DNA from: a virus
IMG/VR virus record: IMGVR_UViG_3300037391_000010
Location: 1 to 64,000 of that record
Strand: one strand, 5' to 3'
DNA length: 64,000 nt
A model generated the notes under the pieces. It saw only the letters and a list, made by a program, of their open reading frames with translations. It was not told the DNA's origin and did no database searches. Of the stretch, positions 52,691 through 59,613 are shown in pieces. The translations under genes and the position numbers were made by a program. Each line of letters begins with the position of its first letter. The stretch's first letter is position 1.

Positions 52691-53752
52691 ATGGCAAACG
52701 TAAAGAAAGCAGATCGTGAGGCAGTTCGCAAGGCTATTGTAGCCCGTCGCGAAGCCCGTAAGACCGAAAAAGTGGCTCAATACGCCAAAATGCGTGAGAC
52801 CGCGAAGTCCCCGGCGAAGTTCGCCAAGGTTCTCGATGAACTCGTAGCAAAGACCGCTCGTCAGGCTGACAGCATGGAAGCCCTCCGTCACAACCTCGGC
52901 CTCGCGAGGGTCGCCAAGGACGCTCCCGCCAAGGTTCGCGTTGCAGCCGCCCAAAAATACGGCAAGAAGTTTATCCGTATCGCCGAAGAGCAGCCCGACA
53001 TTCTGGCTGACGCCCTCCAGCAAGCCTACAAGGGCTTGGATGAGCAGGCAGCGGCCATGGAAATCGCAGCCGAAGCTCTGGGCATTGACCTCGGTGCAAC
53101 TCCCGCTGAGAAGGCATTCACCGACGAAGGCAAGCACGAACTTGAGCTTGGCGAAGACAAGGGCGAAGCCGTAGCCGAAGCTGAAGGTCCTGACTTTGAA
53201 GCGCAGGAAGAGACTGAAGCCGAAGCTGACGCCGAACCCGCAGACAAGCCCGAAGAAGAGAAGGAAGCCGCCGCAGGTTCCGACGCTTTCAGTACCGACC
53301 GCGATCCATCAGGCAACCCCAAGGCACCGCAGAAGGCACAGAGCCCACGGGCTCAAGGCGAAGCTTTCAAGAATTCCGCAGAACAGCCCAAGGGTGTAAC
53401 GCAGGAATTCACCATCGCCCCGCATTCCGAAGGCGCTGAGAAGTTCGTGAAGAACATCCCGCAGGCTCAGGGCAAGGAAGCAGGCAACAAGCTCAGCGCA
53501 ATGAGCAAGAAGGATTTCATTGCTCTGGCGGACGCCATCAAGAATATGAGCGTCGGCCCTGATGAGAAGCGCAACATCGCCGAAGGGTTGTGCAGCACGC
53601 TTCGCGCATCCAACCCACGTTTCATGAAGGAACGCTTCATGGGCTACGTGATGGGCGAGAATGGTCCGAGCGGCGGTGCAGTAAAGCCGATTGGACAGCC
53701 GCGTAAGTCGCGTCCCGCTCCGATCACGACTGCCCCCGCTGAAGGCATGTAA
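52691..53752 (+). CDS. Helical acidic protein sharing the DAFSTDRD motif
   Basis: The 353-residue product has a basic coiled N-terminus (KKADREAVRKAIVARREARK), an Ala/Glu-rich middle, and residues 196-215 SDAFSTDRDPSGNPKAPQKA, almost the same as in the protein at 23931-25406. The C-terminus is folded and helical (LSAMSKKDFIALADAIKNM, RFMKERFMGYV) with a basic tail. AGGTGGAGG precedes the ATG. Probably a virion or assembly protein; family not recognised. Confidence 0.6.
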   Translation: MANVKKADREAVRKAIVARREARKTEKVAQYAKMRETAKSPAKFAKVLDELVAKTARQADSMEALRHNLGLARVAKDAPAKVRVAAAQKYGKKFIRIAEEQPDILADALQQAYKGLDEQAAAMEIAAEALGIDLGATPAEKAFTDEGKHELELGEDKGEAVAEAEGPDFEAQEETEAEADAEPADKPEEEKEAAAGSDAFSTDRDPSGNPKAPQKAQSPRAQGEAFKNSAEQPKGVTQEFTIAPHSEGAEKFVKNIPQAQGKEAGNKLSAMSKKDFIALADAIKNMSVGPDEKRNIAEGLCSTLRASNPRFMKERFMGYVMGENGPSGGAVKPIGQPRKSRPAPITTAPAEGM

Positions 53753-54012
53753 TGTTCTTCGTCTTCACAGGTGAAGAATACTACCCGGGAGGCGGCTGGA
53801 GCGATTTCCAAGGCACTGCCGAGACCATTGAGGCCGCTCGCGCTCGCGTTGAGGCCGTCATGGGCAACGATGACTGGTATCATATTGTGGACGCCTCTTC
53901 ACTGAAAATAGTCGAGGAAGGCTCCATCAAAGACGTAACCACCTACGATCCCTACGAAGAGAAACGTCAGGCCGTTCCCGCCACAGGCGGCGAAGGCTAC
54001 CATGGCGTATAA
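53752..54012 (+). CDS. Small conserved phage protein
   Basis: The 86-residue product begins FFVFTGEEYYPGGGWSDFQG and continues with NDDWYHIVDASSLKIVEEG. I have the impression of a family found in many phages with this Y-P-G-G-G-W-D start, of unknown role. It overlaps the upstream stop by one base (TAATG). The next unit starts behind its own promoter. Confidence 0.6.
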   Translation: MFFVFTGEEYYPGGGWSDFQGTAETIEAARARVEAVMGNDDWYHIVDASSLKIVEEGSIKDVTTYDPYEEKRQAVPATGGEGYHGV

Positions 54013-54016
54013 GTAG

Positions 54017-54088
54017 TTGAAAACAAACCAAATATAGTCAAAATTTCCTATCGTTTCCGACCCATTTTTGGGTATAATAGGGACATGG
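54017..54088 (+). repeat. 72-base promoter repeat, copy 1
   Basis: TTGAAAACAAA, a C/G difference, CAAATATAGT, six variable bases, TTCCTA, 22 bases, TATAATAGGGACATGG. The same arrangement with identical spacing occurs at 55527-55598. The upstream AT-rich part may be an UP element or activator site. Confidence 0.75.
54045..54078 (+). promoter_or_regulatory. Class A phage promoter (TTCCTA-N22-TATAAT)
   Basis: TTCCTA (54045-54050) and TTTTTGGGTATAATAG (TATAAT 54073-54078). The ATG at 54085 is 6 bases behind the box, so translation must start at or within a base of the RNA 5' end. Confidence 0.75.
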
Positions 54089-54393
54089 ACGCAACCAAAG
54101 CACTGCTCATCACTCTGTTTCTTGCGGTTCCAGCCTTCGCGCAGGAGCCGCGTGGCACGATCAAACCCGCCGATCCCGTATCCGCCGCGACCCACGAAGT
54201 GACCGCGCTCGGCGGCGACTGCATGGACAAGCCCGTCGTTCTGCCTACCCCGCTCCCCGTCCTGAGAATCTCTCTGGGCGAATACGCACGCCAGATTCGA
54301 GCGCAACACGCCGCCGCACCCAAGGCCGCGAAGATCGTCAACAACGACAAGTTTGACGCGGAAGCCGAACTCGAAGCGAAGGTGACGAACTAA
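54085..54393 (+). CDS. Exported hypothetical protein, leaderless
   Basis: The 102-residue product has a signal peptide (LLITLFLAVPAFAQ, cut after Ala-Phe-Ala) and a mature part without a recognised fold; two cysteines are absent apart from one (GGDCMD). The start follows the -10 box by 6 bases. It is the first gene of an operon of tiny genes and would be an early exported product acting in the periplasm. Confidence 0.6.
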   Translation: MDATKALLITLFLAVPAFAQEPRGTIKPADPVSAATHEVTALGGDCMDKPVVLPTPLPVLRISLGEYARQIRAQHAAAPKAAKIVNNDKFDAEAELEAKVTN

Positions 54394-54503
54394 TGGTGCA
54401 ATGTCAAAGCTGCGGAGCATGGGCTGGTCGCTACGAGGGGTTTGCAATCCTCCGTAGGTGGTTCAAGTGTCTATCGTGTTTCCACGTTTGGAGTGTGGGC
54501 TAA
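54393..54503 (+). CDS. 36-residue zinc-ribbon-like protein
   Basis: ATG 54393 overlaps the previous stop (TAATG). The product has CQSCGAW and, 20 residues on, CLSCFHVW, two CxxC knuckles that together could form one zinc ribbon. Its stop overlaps the ATG of the following gene. Short, but the overlaps and cysteine pattern support it. Confidence 0.5.
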   Translation: MVQCQSCGAWAGRYEGFAILRRWFKCLSCFHVWSVG

Positions 54504-54739
54504 TGGAGATCATCATCATCGAACACGCTTTGGGTTCTTGGACGGTCGAAGTCCTGACGGGCTGCATGGACATTCCCGAGGGATGCAAGGATTGGGATTC
54601 GTTCGGTCGCGGCTTCAAGTACAAGGGGCACGCCGTGGCTTACCTCAAACGGATGGCGAAGAACTCGCCTGACCACGGTTCACGTTGGGTCATCTATGAA
54701 TTCCAGCAACGTTGGTTCGTTGCTATGAGGGTCAAATAG
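54503..54739 (+). CDS. Hypothetical small protein
   Basis: ATG 54503 overlaps the upstream stop, with GGAG ten bases before it. The 78-residue product (EIIIIEHALGSWTVEVL ... WVIYEFQQRWFVAMRVK) looks like a small alpha-beta fold with aromatic residues. Family not recognised. Confidence 0.55.
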   Translation: MEIIIIEHALGSWTVEVLTGCMDIPEGCKDWDSFGRGFKYKGHAVAYLKRMAKNSPDHGSRWVIYEFQQRWFVAMRVK

Positions 54740-54740
54740 C

Positions 54741-55313
54741 ATGGAAAAGCTTAAGCCAGTCAAGAACGACATCGACACGATTCTCTGGTGCGGCCCTGCC
54801 GCGATCTCTGCGGTAACAGGGGAGCCCGTCAGCAAGGTCATCACCACGATGAAGCACCTGAGTGGCAAACGGTGCATCAAAGGCGTCAGTACGGGGCTCA
54901 TGCAGCGCACGCTGACCATGTTGGGGTGGGAAGCCCTCACCATTCATCGTTTCGACCGCACAAAGGCTCCCTACGGTCAAGCAGCCCCTATTCGCTTAGC
55001 TGATGGCTCGCGTGTAACGGTCATCACTGGCGGCGAACACAACTATGTGGAAGCGAAGCAACGCCCCACGCTGGCACGCTACTGCCGCCAGCACCGCGAA
55101 GACTTTCAAGAGCACGCCTGCATCGTTGAGACCACGGGGCATTATGTCGCAGTCTACGGACGTAGGTTCTGCGACAACTTCACCAAAGAGCCAGTGTTCT
55201 TGCGTAAGTCACCCCACCGCCGCGCTCGCGTCCAGCGGGTACTTCAAATCAAAAAGGTCGGTGGCCCCGACTGGAAACCCAAGACAGACGCTTGGGGGAG
55301 GAGCAACGTATGA
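54741..55313 (+). CDS. Papain-like/C39-like cysteine peptidase (putative)
   Basis: The 190-residue product has ILWCGPAAISAVTG (candidate nucleophile Cys17 at a helix start), TGHYVAVYGRRFCDNF (His134 and Asp145 as the other catalytic residues) and a basic tail. Order and spacing fit a small peptidase of the papain/C39 clan as seen in phages. It has no signal peptide, so it acts inside the cell. In an early operon it might process a host or phage protein or act as a deubiquitinase-like or anti-defence enzyme; the target is not known. Confidence 0.5.
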   Translation: MEKLKPVKNDIDTILWCGPAAISAVTGEPVSKVITTMKHLSGKRCIKGVSTGLMQRTLTMLGWEALTIHRFDRTKAPYGQAAPIRLADGSRVTVITGGEHNYVEAKQRPTLARYCRQHREDFQEHACIVETTGHYVAVYGRRFCDNFTKEPVFLRKSPHRRARVQRVLQIKKVGGPDWKPKTDAWGRSNV

Positions 55314-55465
55314 TGAACACCGCAGCGAAGCTGATACTGGCGACCAAGATCGCCGAAGCAGTCCAGAGCAAGTACAATCTGAGCACGGGGTTTCAACTCA
55401 CCGAGGAGAGCGTTGACACCAACGAACTCGTCCTGACCATCGCAGAGCAGTTGGACGGCATCTAA
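55310..55465 (+). CDS. Hypothetical 51-residue protein
   Basis: ATG 55310 overlaps the upstream TGA (ATGA) with GGAGGAG seven bases before it; ATG 55313 is the alternative. The product is helical (NTAAKLILATKIAEAVQSKY) and ends LTIAEQLDGI. It closes the operon; the 129 bases behind it hold an imperfect hairpin (AGCGGGT/ACCCGCT) and the second promoter repeat. Confidence 0.55.
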   Translation: MMNTAAKLILATKIAEAVQSKYNLSTGFQLTEESVDTNELVLTIAEQLDGI

Positions 55466-55526
55466 CGCCCGCGAGGATGACTCGCAGCGGGTGAGCGAAA
55501 GCAAAGATACCCGCTACGGTATATTA

Positions 55527-55598
55527 TTGAAAACAAAGCAAATATAGTGCTGAATTCCTAGCGATTCGAGCCTCTTTTTGGGTATAATAGGGACATGG
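55527..55598 (+). repeat. 72-base promoter repeat, copy 2
   Basis: It matches 54017-54088 over most positions with the same spacing of every element, from TTGAAAACAAA to TATAATAGGGACATGG. It probably arose by duplication and drives the second tiny-gene operon. Confidence 0.75.
55555..55588 (+). promoter_or_regulatory. Class A phage promoter (TTCCTA-N22-TATAAT)
   Basis: TTCCTAGCGATT (from 55555) and TTTTTGGGTATAATAG (TATAAT 55583-55588). The ATG at 55595 is again 6 bases behind the box, without a ribosome binding site. Confidence 0.75.
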
Positions 55599-56389
55599 CA
55601 AGCACACAAGTAACGTCGGACGGTCTAAGACAGATTTTGGACGCGCTGATTGCAGTCGTGGCGTCCAGTGGAAAGCTCGGAACTCCGGGCGGAACCCTCT
55701 ACGCATACCTGATGACGCAGGGATGCACCCTCCAACAGTTTGAATCTATTATGGGTGCTCTGGTTCAGGCACGAAAACTCATGAAGCGTGGCGACCTGTA
55801 CTTTGCACTGGAGGCGAAAATGAGCGAGTACACACAGTATCCTGACGACGTAGTGATGGAGACCTCCATCGGTCAAGTCAAGCTGGCGGTCACCGACGCC
55901 AACCACATTTCCATTCAAGGTGAAGTGGTGATCCGGGGCAAACAGGTTCGCGCCCACCTGCACGTCAACGATTATGGCTGCGGTGTTGGCTTCGAGCCGA
56001 GCCGCGATCAGTCCAACCCCTCGAACTCCTATCACGCCCTGTACGCGACCAAGGTCGGTACGTGCGGCGAGTACGCGACGGATGCACAGCGCAGGGCGAT
56101 CATTGCCGCTCTCGTCCCCGCGATCAACGAATTCATGGCGAAGCACCCCGAATTGCGGCAGGCTGGTGCGGACGCCGACAAGAACAACACCGCGATGCGT
56201 ATCGAGGAAGAGATTGTCGAACTGAAAAAGCAGCTTGCGGCGAAGGAAGAGGAACTCCGCAGGGTGCATATCTCTGGACGGCAGTCAAGCGGCGTCGTGC
56301 AGTTCCCGTGCTGCAAGGCTTATGGCGTGGTCAACAAGAACCATGTGTGCCCCGAGCGGATGACTTTCGACAACGAGGTTATCAGCTAA
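55595..56389 (+). CDS. Hypothetical protein, leaderless
   Basis: The 264-residue product has a helical first third (SDGLRQILDALIAVVASSGK), a central alpha-beta part (VKLAVTDANHISIQGEVVIR), a coil (IEEEIVELKKQLAAKEEELR) and a C-terminal Cys motif (FPCCKAYGVVNKNHVCPER) that could bind zinc. It heads the second operon and starts 6 bases behind the -10 box. Family not recognised. Confidence 0.6.
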   Translation: MASTQVTSDGLRQILDALIAVVASSGKLGTPGGTLYAYLMTQGCTLQQFESIMGALVQARKLMKRGDLYFALEAKMSEYTQYPDDVVMETSIGQVKLAVTDANHISIQGEVVIRGKQVRAHLHVNDYGCGVGFEPSRDQSNPSNSYHALYATKVGTCGEYATDAQRRAIIAALVPAINEFMAKHPELRQAGADADKNNTAMRIEEEIVELKKQLAAKEEELRRVHISGRQSSGVVQFPCCKAYGVVNKNHVCPERMTFDNEVIS

Positions 56390-57084
56390 TGAGCCGACGC
56401 ACAGACAGAATGTGGAAAGCCGCCGCCCGCGTGACGGCGCTCAAGGTCGAAGAGCCCACGTCCACCGTCTACTCGGTTCGCACTCTCAAGGACGAATTGC
56501 CGAAGGAATTCTTCGCTGAGTTCATGACGACGAACGCGCAATATGATCCCGCCCACCCCCAAGGTAAGCCGTCGCCTGCCGCCCTGTTGCTGGATGTTCA
56601 GGTCGTGCGTGAGTACAGCCGTGTGACCGACGAGGCTGGCTATAAGCCGTGGCCTGGTCCGCAGAAGGATGTTCACTGCTGGTGGGAACTGGAGAGCGGC
56701 AAGGCTGTGGGCTGGAACGAGAACCCGAGCAAGGGCTGGAGTTTCCCCGTCATCACCCTGCACAATCTCAAGGTCTGGAATGGTCGCGGCGACTACAGCG
56801 ATCTGGACGGGCATCTGTTCGTGTGCGCTGCGACCAAGAAGCAGGCCGTCGAGTTGATTAACAAAGCTGGATACAGTTGCGGCAGGATGAATTTGCGTGA
56901 ACTGAACGGATACTTCAACGAGGGTTGTTGGGGTCGGGACATGAACGGCATCGCGCAGGAAACTGGCGTCTGGTTCCAGTCTAAAGAGGATGCTTCGGCA
57001 CCATGCCCATGCGACATCCCATTTGGCGATTTCGATAAAGCGCATCAGGATGCGTGCCCGCGTAAACCACGGAGGCTTTTATGA
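56389..57084 (+). CDS. Hypothetical protein
   Basis: ATG 56389 overlaps the upstream stop. The 231-residue product is a mixed alpha-beta protein with GHLFVCAATKKQAVELINKA, a pattern of small regulatory domains, and a C-terminal CPCDIP..DACPRKPRR. It overlaps the next gene by 4 bases. Family not recognised. Confidence 0.6.
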   Translation: MSRRTDRMWKAAARVTALKVEEPTSTVYSVRTLKDELPKEFFAEFMTTNAQYDPAHPQGKPSPAALLLDVQVVREYSRVTDEAGYKPWPGPQKDVHCWWELESGKAVGWNENPSKGWSFPVITLHNLKVWNGRGDYSDLDGHLFVCAATKKQAVELINKAGYSCGRMNLRELNGYFNEGCWGRDMNGIAQETGVWFQSKEDASAPCPCDIPFGDFDKAHQDACPRKPRRLL

Positions 57085-57392
57085 AGCGCCCCAATTTCAG
57101 GAACCGAGAATGCCCGAAGTGCGGCGGCAAGATCGGCATGATCCGCCGCGAGGGATTCATGAACCTGTACGGCTGCGTGAGCAACACCCATGTGCAGGTG
57201 CAGGGCACCTACGGTTACCATCCTGACGACTTCCCCAAGAAGGCGAAGCCGATTCCACAGAAGGAAATCGACAAGTTCATCAGCACCATCCGCTACCCGA
57301 AATTCGCGGCCTTCGCGGTTGGCAAGCTAATGGCGAAATTCAAATTCACCCGTGAGCAGGCGACTGCCGCGTATAAAGCGAGGACAATATGA
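57081..57392 (+). CDS. Zinc-ribbon protein
   Basis: The 103-residue product has RECPKCGGKIGMI near the start and a third cysteine in LYGCVSN; a fourth ligand may be His. A helical C-terminus (KFTREQATAAYKART) follows. ATGA overlap with the upstream gene and again with the downstream gene. Function unknown. Confidence 0.55.
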   Translation: MKRPNFRNRECPKCGGKIGMIRREGFMNLYGCVSNTHVQVQGTYGYHPDDFPKKAKPIPQKEIDKFISTIRYPKFAAFAVGKLMAKFKFTREQATAAYKARTI

Positions 57393-57811
57393 AGGCACTG
57401 AATGCGTTGTATCACTCTGAACGTGAATTGGGATTCGCACCAACCATTCTCATTCTGGCTTGTGTGCTCGTCCTCTTGCTCGGACACGCCCATGGGCAGC
57501 AAGCCGACCAGAAGTCGCCGACCGAAGCGGAGATCAAGGCGCTCTACAACATCCTCATGCCGCCCGCACCGATGTCTGAGCAGGCGCGGTCTTTGTTCGA
57601 TCCGAACTACGTGCCGCCTGTCAAGAAAGACGGCGTGATCGTGCGGGCGTACAAGTCCTACGATTACTCGCTCAAGCTGGACTACGCACGGAACTACTGT
57701 GCGGTCAACAAGCCGACCGCGAAGCACCCGAAGGTGCAGCGCGTGTACGTGAAGAATGGTGACATCTACGAGTGCGCGACCAAGACGATCACGCCAGCAG
57801 GCTCGAATTGA
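57389..57811 (+). CDS. Exported or membrane-anchored hypothetical protein
   Basis: The 140-residue product has a hydrophobic segment (APTILILACVLVLLLGHAHG, about 17-36) after a short N-terminal tail. It may be a signal anchor or be cut after the Ala-His-Gly/Gln region. The rest is soluble with two cysteines (NYCAVNK, IYECATK) that could form a disulphide in the periplasm. Family not recognised. Confidence 0.55.
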   Translation: MKALNALYHSERELGFAPTILILACVLVLLLGHAHGQQADQKSPTEAEIKALYNILMPPAPMSEQARSLFDPNYVPPVKKDGVIVRAYKSYDYSLKLDYARNYCAVNKPTAKHPKVQRVYVKNGDIYECATKTITPAGSN

Positions 57812-57915
57812 AAAACATCCGCTGGCACGTCGAAATGGTTGTGGCAATCGGGCTGATGTGCGTGGCTCTGGCGTTCTTCACGGTCTACTTTGGGGTGCGA
57901 GGAGAGGCGATCTAA
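57808..57915 (+). CDS. 35-residue membrane peptide
   Basis: TTG 57808 overlaps the previous TGA (TTGA). The product has one membrane segment (MVVAIGLMCVALAFFTVYFG). The ribosome binding site is weak and TTG is a rare start, so ATG 57835 is an alternative. It fills the gap exactly to the next ATG. Confidence 0.4.
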   Translation: MKNIRWHVEMVVAIGLMCVALAFFTVYFGVRGEAI

Positions 57916-58125
57916 ATGGCTGGCAACTCAGGCAAGATGACGAACGAGGCTCTCGCCGCACGCGGCCCACGCATGGTGCTGGCACGGGTGGGCGCTAACG
58001 GTCAAGCCTATCGCGGCTTGGTGATCTACCGCGAAGGGCAGTGCCCGATCAAGGTGCCTTACTCGGTACTTGCAAAGTCGTACTCGTTGAGCTATCTTTT
58101 AAGGGTGGGAAAGGGAAACCAATGA
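57916..58125 (+). CDS. Hypothetical small protein
   Basis: A 69-residue protein (AGNSGKMTNEALAARGPRMV ... YLLRVGKGNQ), with GGAGAGG before the ATG. It looks like a small beta fold. It overlaps the next gene by 4 bases. Family not recognised. Confidence 0.55.
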   Translation: MAGNSGKMTNEALAARGPRMVLARVGANGQAYRGLVIYREGQCPIKVPYSVLAKSYSLSYLLRVGKGNQ

Positions 58126-58346
58126 CCGCGCTGACAATAGCAATTTTCGATCTGCTGATGCTCCACTTTCTCTACGTGGCGGTCTCGCTGGTCGTGGGCA
58201 CTCTGGCGGCGATAGATGTCCATAAGGAAGGCAAATCCGTGCCTGTCATTGTGGTCGCGTCTCTGGTCTACGCCATGTTTTGGCTGCCGTTGCTCCTCGG
58301 CAAGATCGTGTCGAGGCAATTACGTCCGATGGGGTTGATAAAATGA
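58122..58346 (+). CDS. Small membrane protein, two segments
   Basis: ATG 58122 overlaps the upstream stop (ATGA) with GGGAAAGGGAAA before it. The 74-residue product has two hydrophobic stretches (LLMLHFLYVAVSLVVGTLAA and VIVVASLVYAMFWLPLLLG). Function unknown; membrane position is clear. Confidence 0.6.
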   Translation: MTALTIAIFDLLMLHFLYVAVSLVVGTLAAIDVHKEGKSVPVIVVASLVYAMFWLPLLLGKIVSRQLRPMGLIK

Positions 58347-58621
58347 GCAAGCGCAAGGAACGCCAAGCCGCACGCCCCTCAGCCCTCCTGAACTGGTTCG
58401 GGAAGGCACCACACCCGTCCGACTGCCTCGTGCACTGGCGGGACACCGTGGGCTATCGCGGCGTGGCAGACTTCGACGAGACGATTGCTCAGCTTCGTGC
58501 GGATTGGGATTTGCTCACCGCTACGGACGCGGGTAAGCTGGCTCTGGCTCGTCTGTTGAACGCTCAGTACGACAAAGCATGTCAGGAGCAGGCCGAACAG
58601 GACGCAGGAGACGACTTATGA
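58343..58621 (+). CDS. Hypothetical protein
   Basis: ATG 58343 overlaps the upstream stop. The 92-residue product has a basic start (SKRKERQAARPSALLNWF) and a helical acidic end. The next gene starts at an overlapping ATG. Family not recognised. Confidence 0.55.
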   Translation: MSKRKERQAARPSALLNWFGKAPHPSDCLVHWRDTVGYRGVADFDETIAQLRADWDLLTATDAGKLALARLLNAQYDKACQEQAEQDAGDDL

Positions 58622-58983
58622 AACCTGAATTGGAAAACAAGCTGGTAGACTTGCAGGCTCACCTACTCGAAAAGAACGATTCCAAAGGTCTCTTCCTGTG
58701 GGACGCCGTGCGGCAGGCGATCAAGCAGGACGACCAGTGGGAAGAGATTTTGGTCTGGGCTTCCAGTTGTCAGGCCGCAACCGCCGAGGGGTACGCCTAC
58801 AGGAAATCTGCATCCAAGGGCGAACGTACCCGCCACGCGACGATCTGCAAGAAACTTAGGGAGATGCTCGCGACTGGCTTGTTTAGAGAGCACCGAGGCC
58901 ACCAGCCGTTCCCGAGCGTCAAGCACGCTACTTTGAAGCGGCTGGAAGAAGCCGAAGCCGCCTGCATCAAGGCGAACGTATGA
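58618..58983 (+). CDS. Hypothetical helical protein
   Basis: ATG 58618 overlaps the upstream TGA, with CAGGAG before it. The 121-residue product is helical (LENKLVDLQAHLLEKNDSKG, RHATICKKLREMLATGLF). Overlaps the next gene by 4 bases. Family not recognised. Confidence 0.55.
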   Translation: MKPELENKLVDLQAHLLEKNDSKGLFLWDAVRQAIKQDDQWEEILVWASSCQAATAEGYAYRKSASKGERTRHATICKKLREMLATGLFREHRGHQPFPSVKHATLKRLEEAEAACIKANV

Positions 58984-59216
58984 TCTACGGGAACCGACAG
59001 CCATCCGCCGCCGAGATCAACGCGCACTTGAGCACGAAACTCAAGCGAGCGGTTCTCCATAGCTCCCCATCCCTGAAACTCCGCATCATCGCCGCTCGGG
59101 TGGGTAAGAAACGGGACGGCGTGAGCCCGCTGGAAGTCCAGATCATGGGCTACGAGTCGCACATTGACGGCGGCTGGAGCGCGGTGAGGCCGGATACCCG
59201 CATCGACCTGCTCTAA
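58980..59216 (+). CDS. Hypothetical small protein
   Basis: The 78-residue last gene of the second tiny-gene operon starts at an ATGA overlap. It is basic in the middle (LRIIAARVGKKRDG) and ends GGWSAVRPDTRIDLL. No terminator directly follows; transcription may run on to the hairpin at 59303-59340. Confidence 0.55.
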   Translation: MIYGNRQPSAAEINAHLSTKLKRAVLHSSPSLKLRIIAARVGKKRDGVSPLEVQIMGYESHIDGGWSAVRPDTRIDLL

Positions 59217-59228
59217 AAATAGTTCAGA

Positions 59229-59262
59229 TTCCTAGCGATTTGGGCTCGGTGTGGGGTATAAT
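59229..59262 (+). promoter_or_regulatory. Class A phage promoter without a downstream gene
   Basis: TTCCTAGCGATT (from 59229) and GGGGTATAAT (TATAAT 59257-59262), with exactly 22 bases between the boxes. Unlike the other copies no ATG follows; the bases behind it fold into two hairpins ending in a T-rich stretch. Confidence 0.7.
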
Positions 59263-59268
59263 GTAAGT

Positions 59269-59340
59269 GATAGTTTGCTGGTAACGCGGAAAACCAGTAT
59301 CGGGGTGCAGAGCCTAGAGCCTGCACCCTATTTCCTTTTA
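59269..59340 (+). ncRNA. Candidate phage small RNA
   Basis: From the expected start about 7 bases behind the -10 box the transcript would be about 70 nucleotides: hairpin CTGGT/ACCAG (59278-59297), then GGGTGCAG/CTGCACCC (59303-59328) with a 10-base loop, then TATTTCCTTTTA. No open frame with a start fits. It ends exactly where the convergent minus-strand gene stops. The alternative is a decayed promoter plus a terminator for the operons on both sides. Confidence 0.45.
59303..59340 (+). terminator. Intrinsic terminator between convergent operons
   Basis: GGGTGCAG (59303-59310) and CTGCACCC (59321-59328) pair perfectly; TATTTCCTTTT follows on the plus strand. On the minus strand the T-run is weak. 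Confidence 0.65.
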
Positions 59341-59613
59341 GGCCCCTTCGAACCTGCCGCAGTGAGATTGCGGCGTCCACCCGCAGCATCCCGCGTGACG
59401 GCTATCCCAATTGCTCTCGATGGAGTTCAGGTCGGGCTGGTAGGAGAAATACGGGGTTACACGGACAGGGAACGGGTAACGTTTGCCTTTGCGGTAGTTG
59501 TCCCACGCAATGGTGAGATGCCAGTTGCGCTCGTTCACTCGCAGGTTGAAGCCCACGGCTTTGACGCTCTGGAGGTTCCAGTTGATGTCAAAGGCTATGT
59601 TCGTCTTAGGCAT
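59338..59613 (-). CDS. Hypothetical protein (minus strand)
   Basis: ATG 59613 with AGAAGG five bases upstream gives 91 residues (MPKTNIAFDINWNLQSVKAV ...), a beta-rich start followed by a basic Trp/Arg-rich middle (NWHLTIAWDNYRKGKRYP). A longer in-frame reading upstream overlaps another gene and is less likely. The plus-strand frame over the same DNA contains the promoter itself and is taken as a shadow. Confidence 0.55.
   Translation of the reverse strand: MPKTNIAFDINWNLQSVKAVGFNLRVNERNWHLTIAWDNYRKGKRYPFPVRVTPYFSYQPDLNSIESNWDSRHAGCCGWTPQSHCGRFEGA

Noticed and set aside
59263-59340. tRNA in the hairpin region
   Set aside because: No acceptor stem pairing, no T-loop sequence (GGTTC.A) and no CCA; the second hairpin with T-rich tail fits a small RNA or terminator better.
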